Shown: positions 23,281 to 23,290 of the stretch, piece by piece
Layout: the number at the start of each line of letters is the position of its first letter
Numbering within the stretch: position 1 is the stretch's first letter
DNA from: a virus
Direction: 5' to 3' (one strand)
IMG/VR virus record: IMGVR_UViG_3300017783_000222
Span: 1-23,290 of that record
Length of the DNA: 23,290 nt
Position numbers and translations under genes: made by a program
Notes under the pieces: generated by a model
The model's database searches: none
Told to the model about the DNA's origin: nothing
What the model saw: only the letters and a program-made list of their open reading frames with translations

Positions 23281-23290
23281 CAATCGGAAA
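23243..23290 (+). CDS. Possible next gene, N-terminus only (right edge)
   Basis: A frame open to the right edge contains ATGs at 23168, 23192, 23195 and 23243. The one at 23243 would begin MTKHAYRFLRECDNRK and overlap the end of the membrane protein gene by 38 nt. Overlaps of this kind are normal here, but only 16 codons are visible, so this may be a shadow frame. Confidence 0.25.
   Translation, partial: MTKHAYRFLRECDNRK

Overview
The window is part of the genome of a tailed double-stranded DNA phage with a podovirus (T7-like) virion plan. A nearly complete leftward late module (positions 1-20145) encodes DNA packaging, head, short tail and ejection proteins in tight order. A rightward module of small genes (21115 to the right edge) diverges from it. 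The base composition is AT-rich, and most start codons lack a clear Shine-Dalgarno sequence. Protein style (tubular tail proteins A and B, a gp14/gp15/gp16-like ejection set, a tail protein with an AAAAYSLRSL-type N-terminus) suggests an aquatic, probably marine, phage. The host cannot be named. No RNA polymerase, DNA polymerase, integrase or recognisable lysis gene lies in this window.

Late module, in order of transcription (right to left): small terminase, acidic 89-aa protein, large terminase, 127-aa protein, polyproline 83-aa protein, portal, Bbp19-like 90-aa protein, scaffold, terminator, major capsid, 13-bp hairpin, tail tubular A with a large inserted domain, tail tubular B/nozzle, gp14-like, gp15-like and giant gp16-like ejection proteins (the last with an HETVH zinc-protease-type motif), a 33-aa ORF, a 99-aa protein, and the start of a tail fibre or adhesin that runs off the left edge. 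Most neighbours overlap by 4-26 nt or are 1 nt apart, so this is essentially one transcription unit. It is broken only around the capsid gene, which sits between two hairpins.

Between the modules lie about 970 bp without a convincing protein gene, in three parts. (1) 20151-20399 is an array of GTGTGAGC-like octamers arranged as an almost exact dyad about position 20275, with an AT-rich promoter-like centre. It is a candidate replication origin or switch. (2) About 20440-20980 is a GC-richer segment full of short hairpins and longer-range complementary pairs, a candidate large structured RNA. (3) 21002-21106 is a long imperfect hairpin containing two copies of a small palindrome, directly before the first rightward gene.

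Rightward module: an 86-aa protein with a pattern resembling a degenerate cold-shock/OB fold and with GC-rich codons, a 60-aa protein, a basic 119-aa protein, a 286-aa protein with a possible C-terminal helix-turn-helix, a 117-aa membrane protein, and perhaps the start of one more gene. Long intercistronic hairpins without U-tracts recur before three of these genes, which suggests RNA processing or stabilisation sites rather than terminators.
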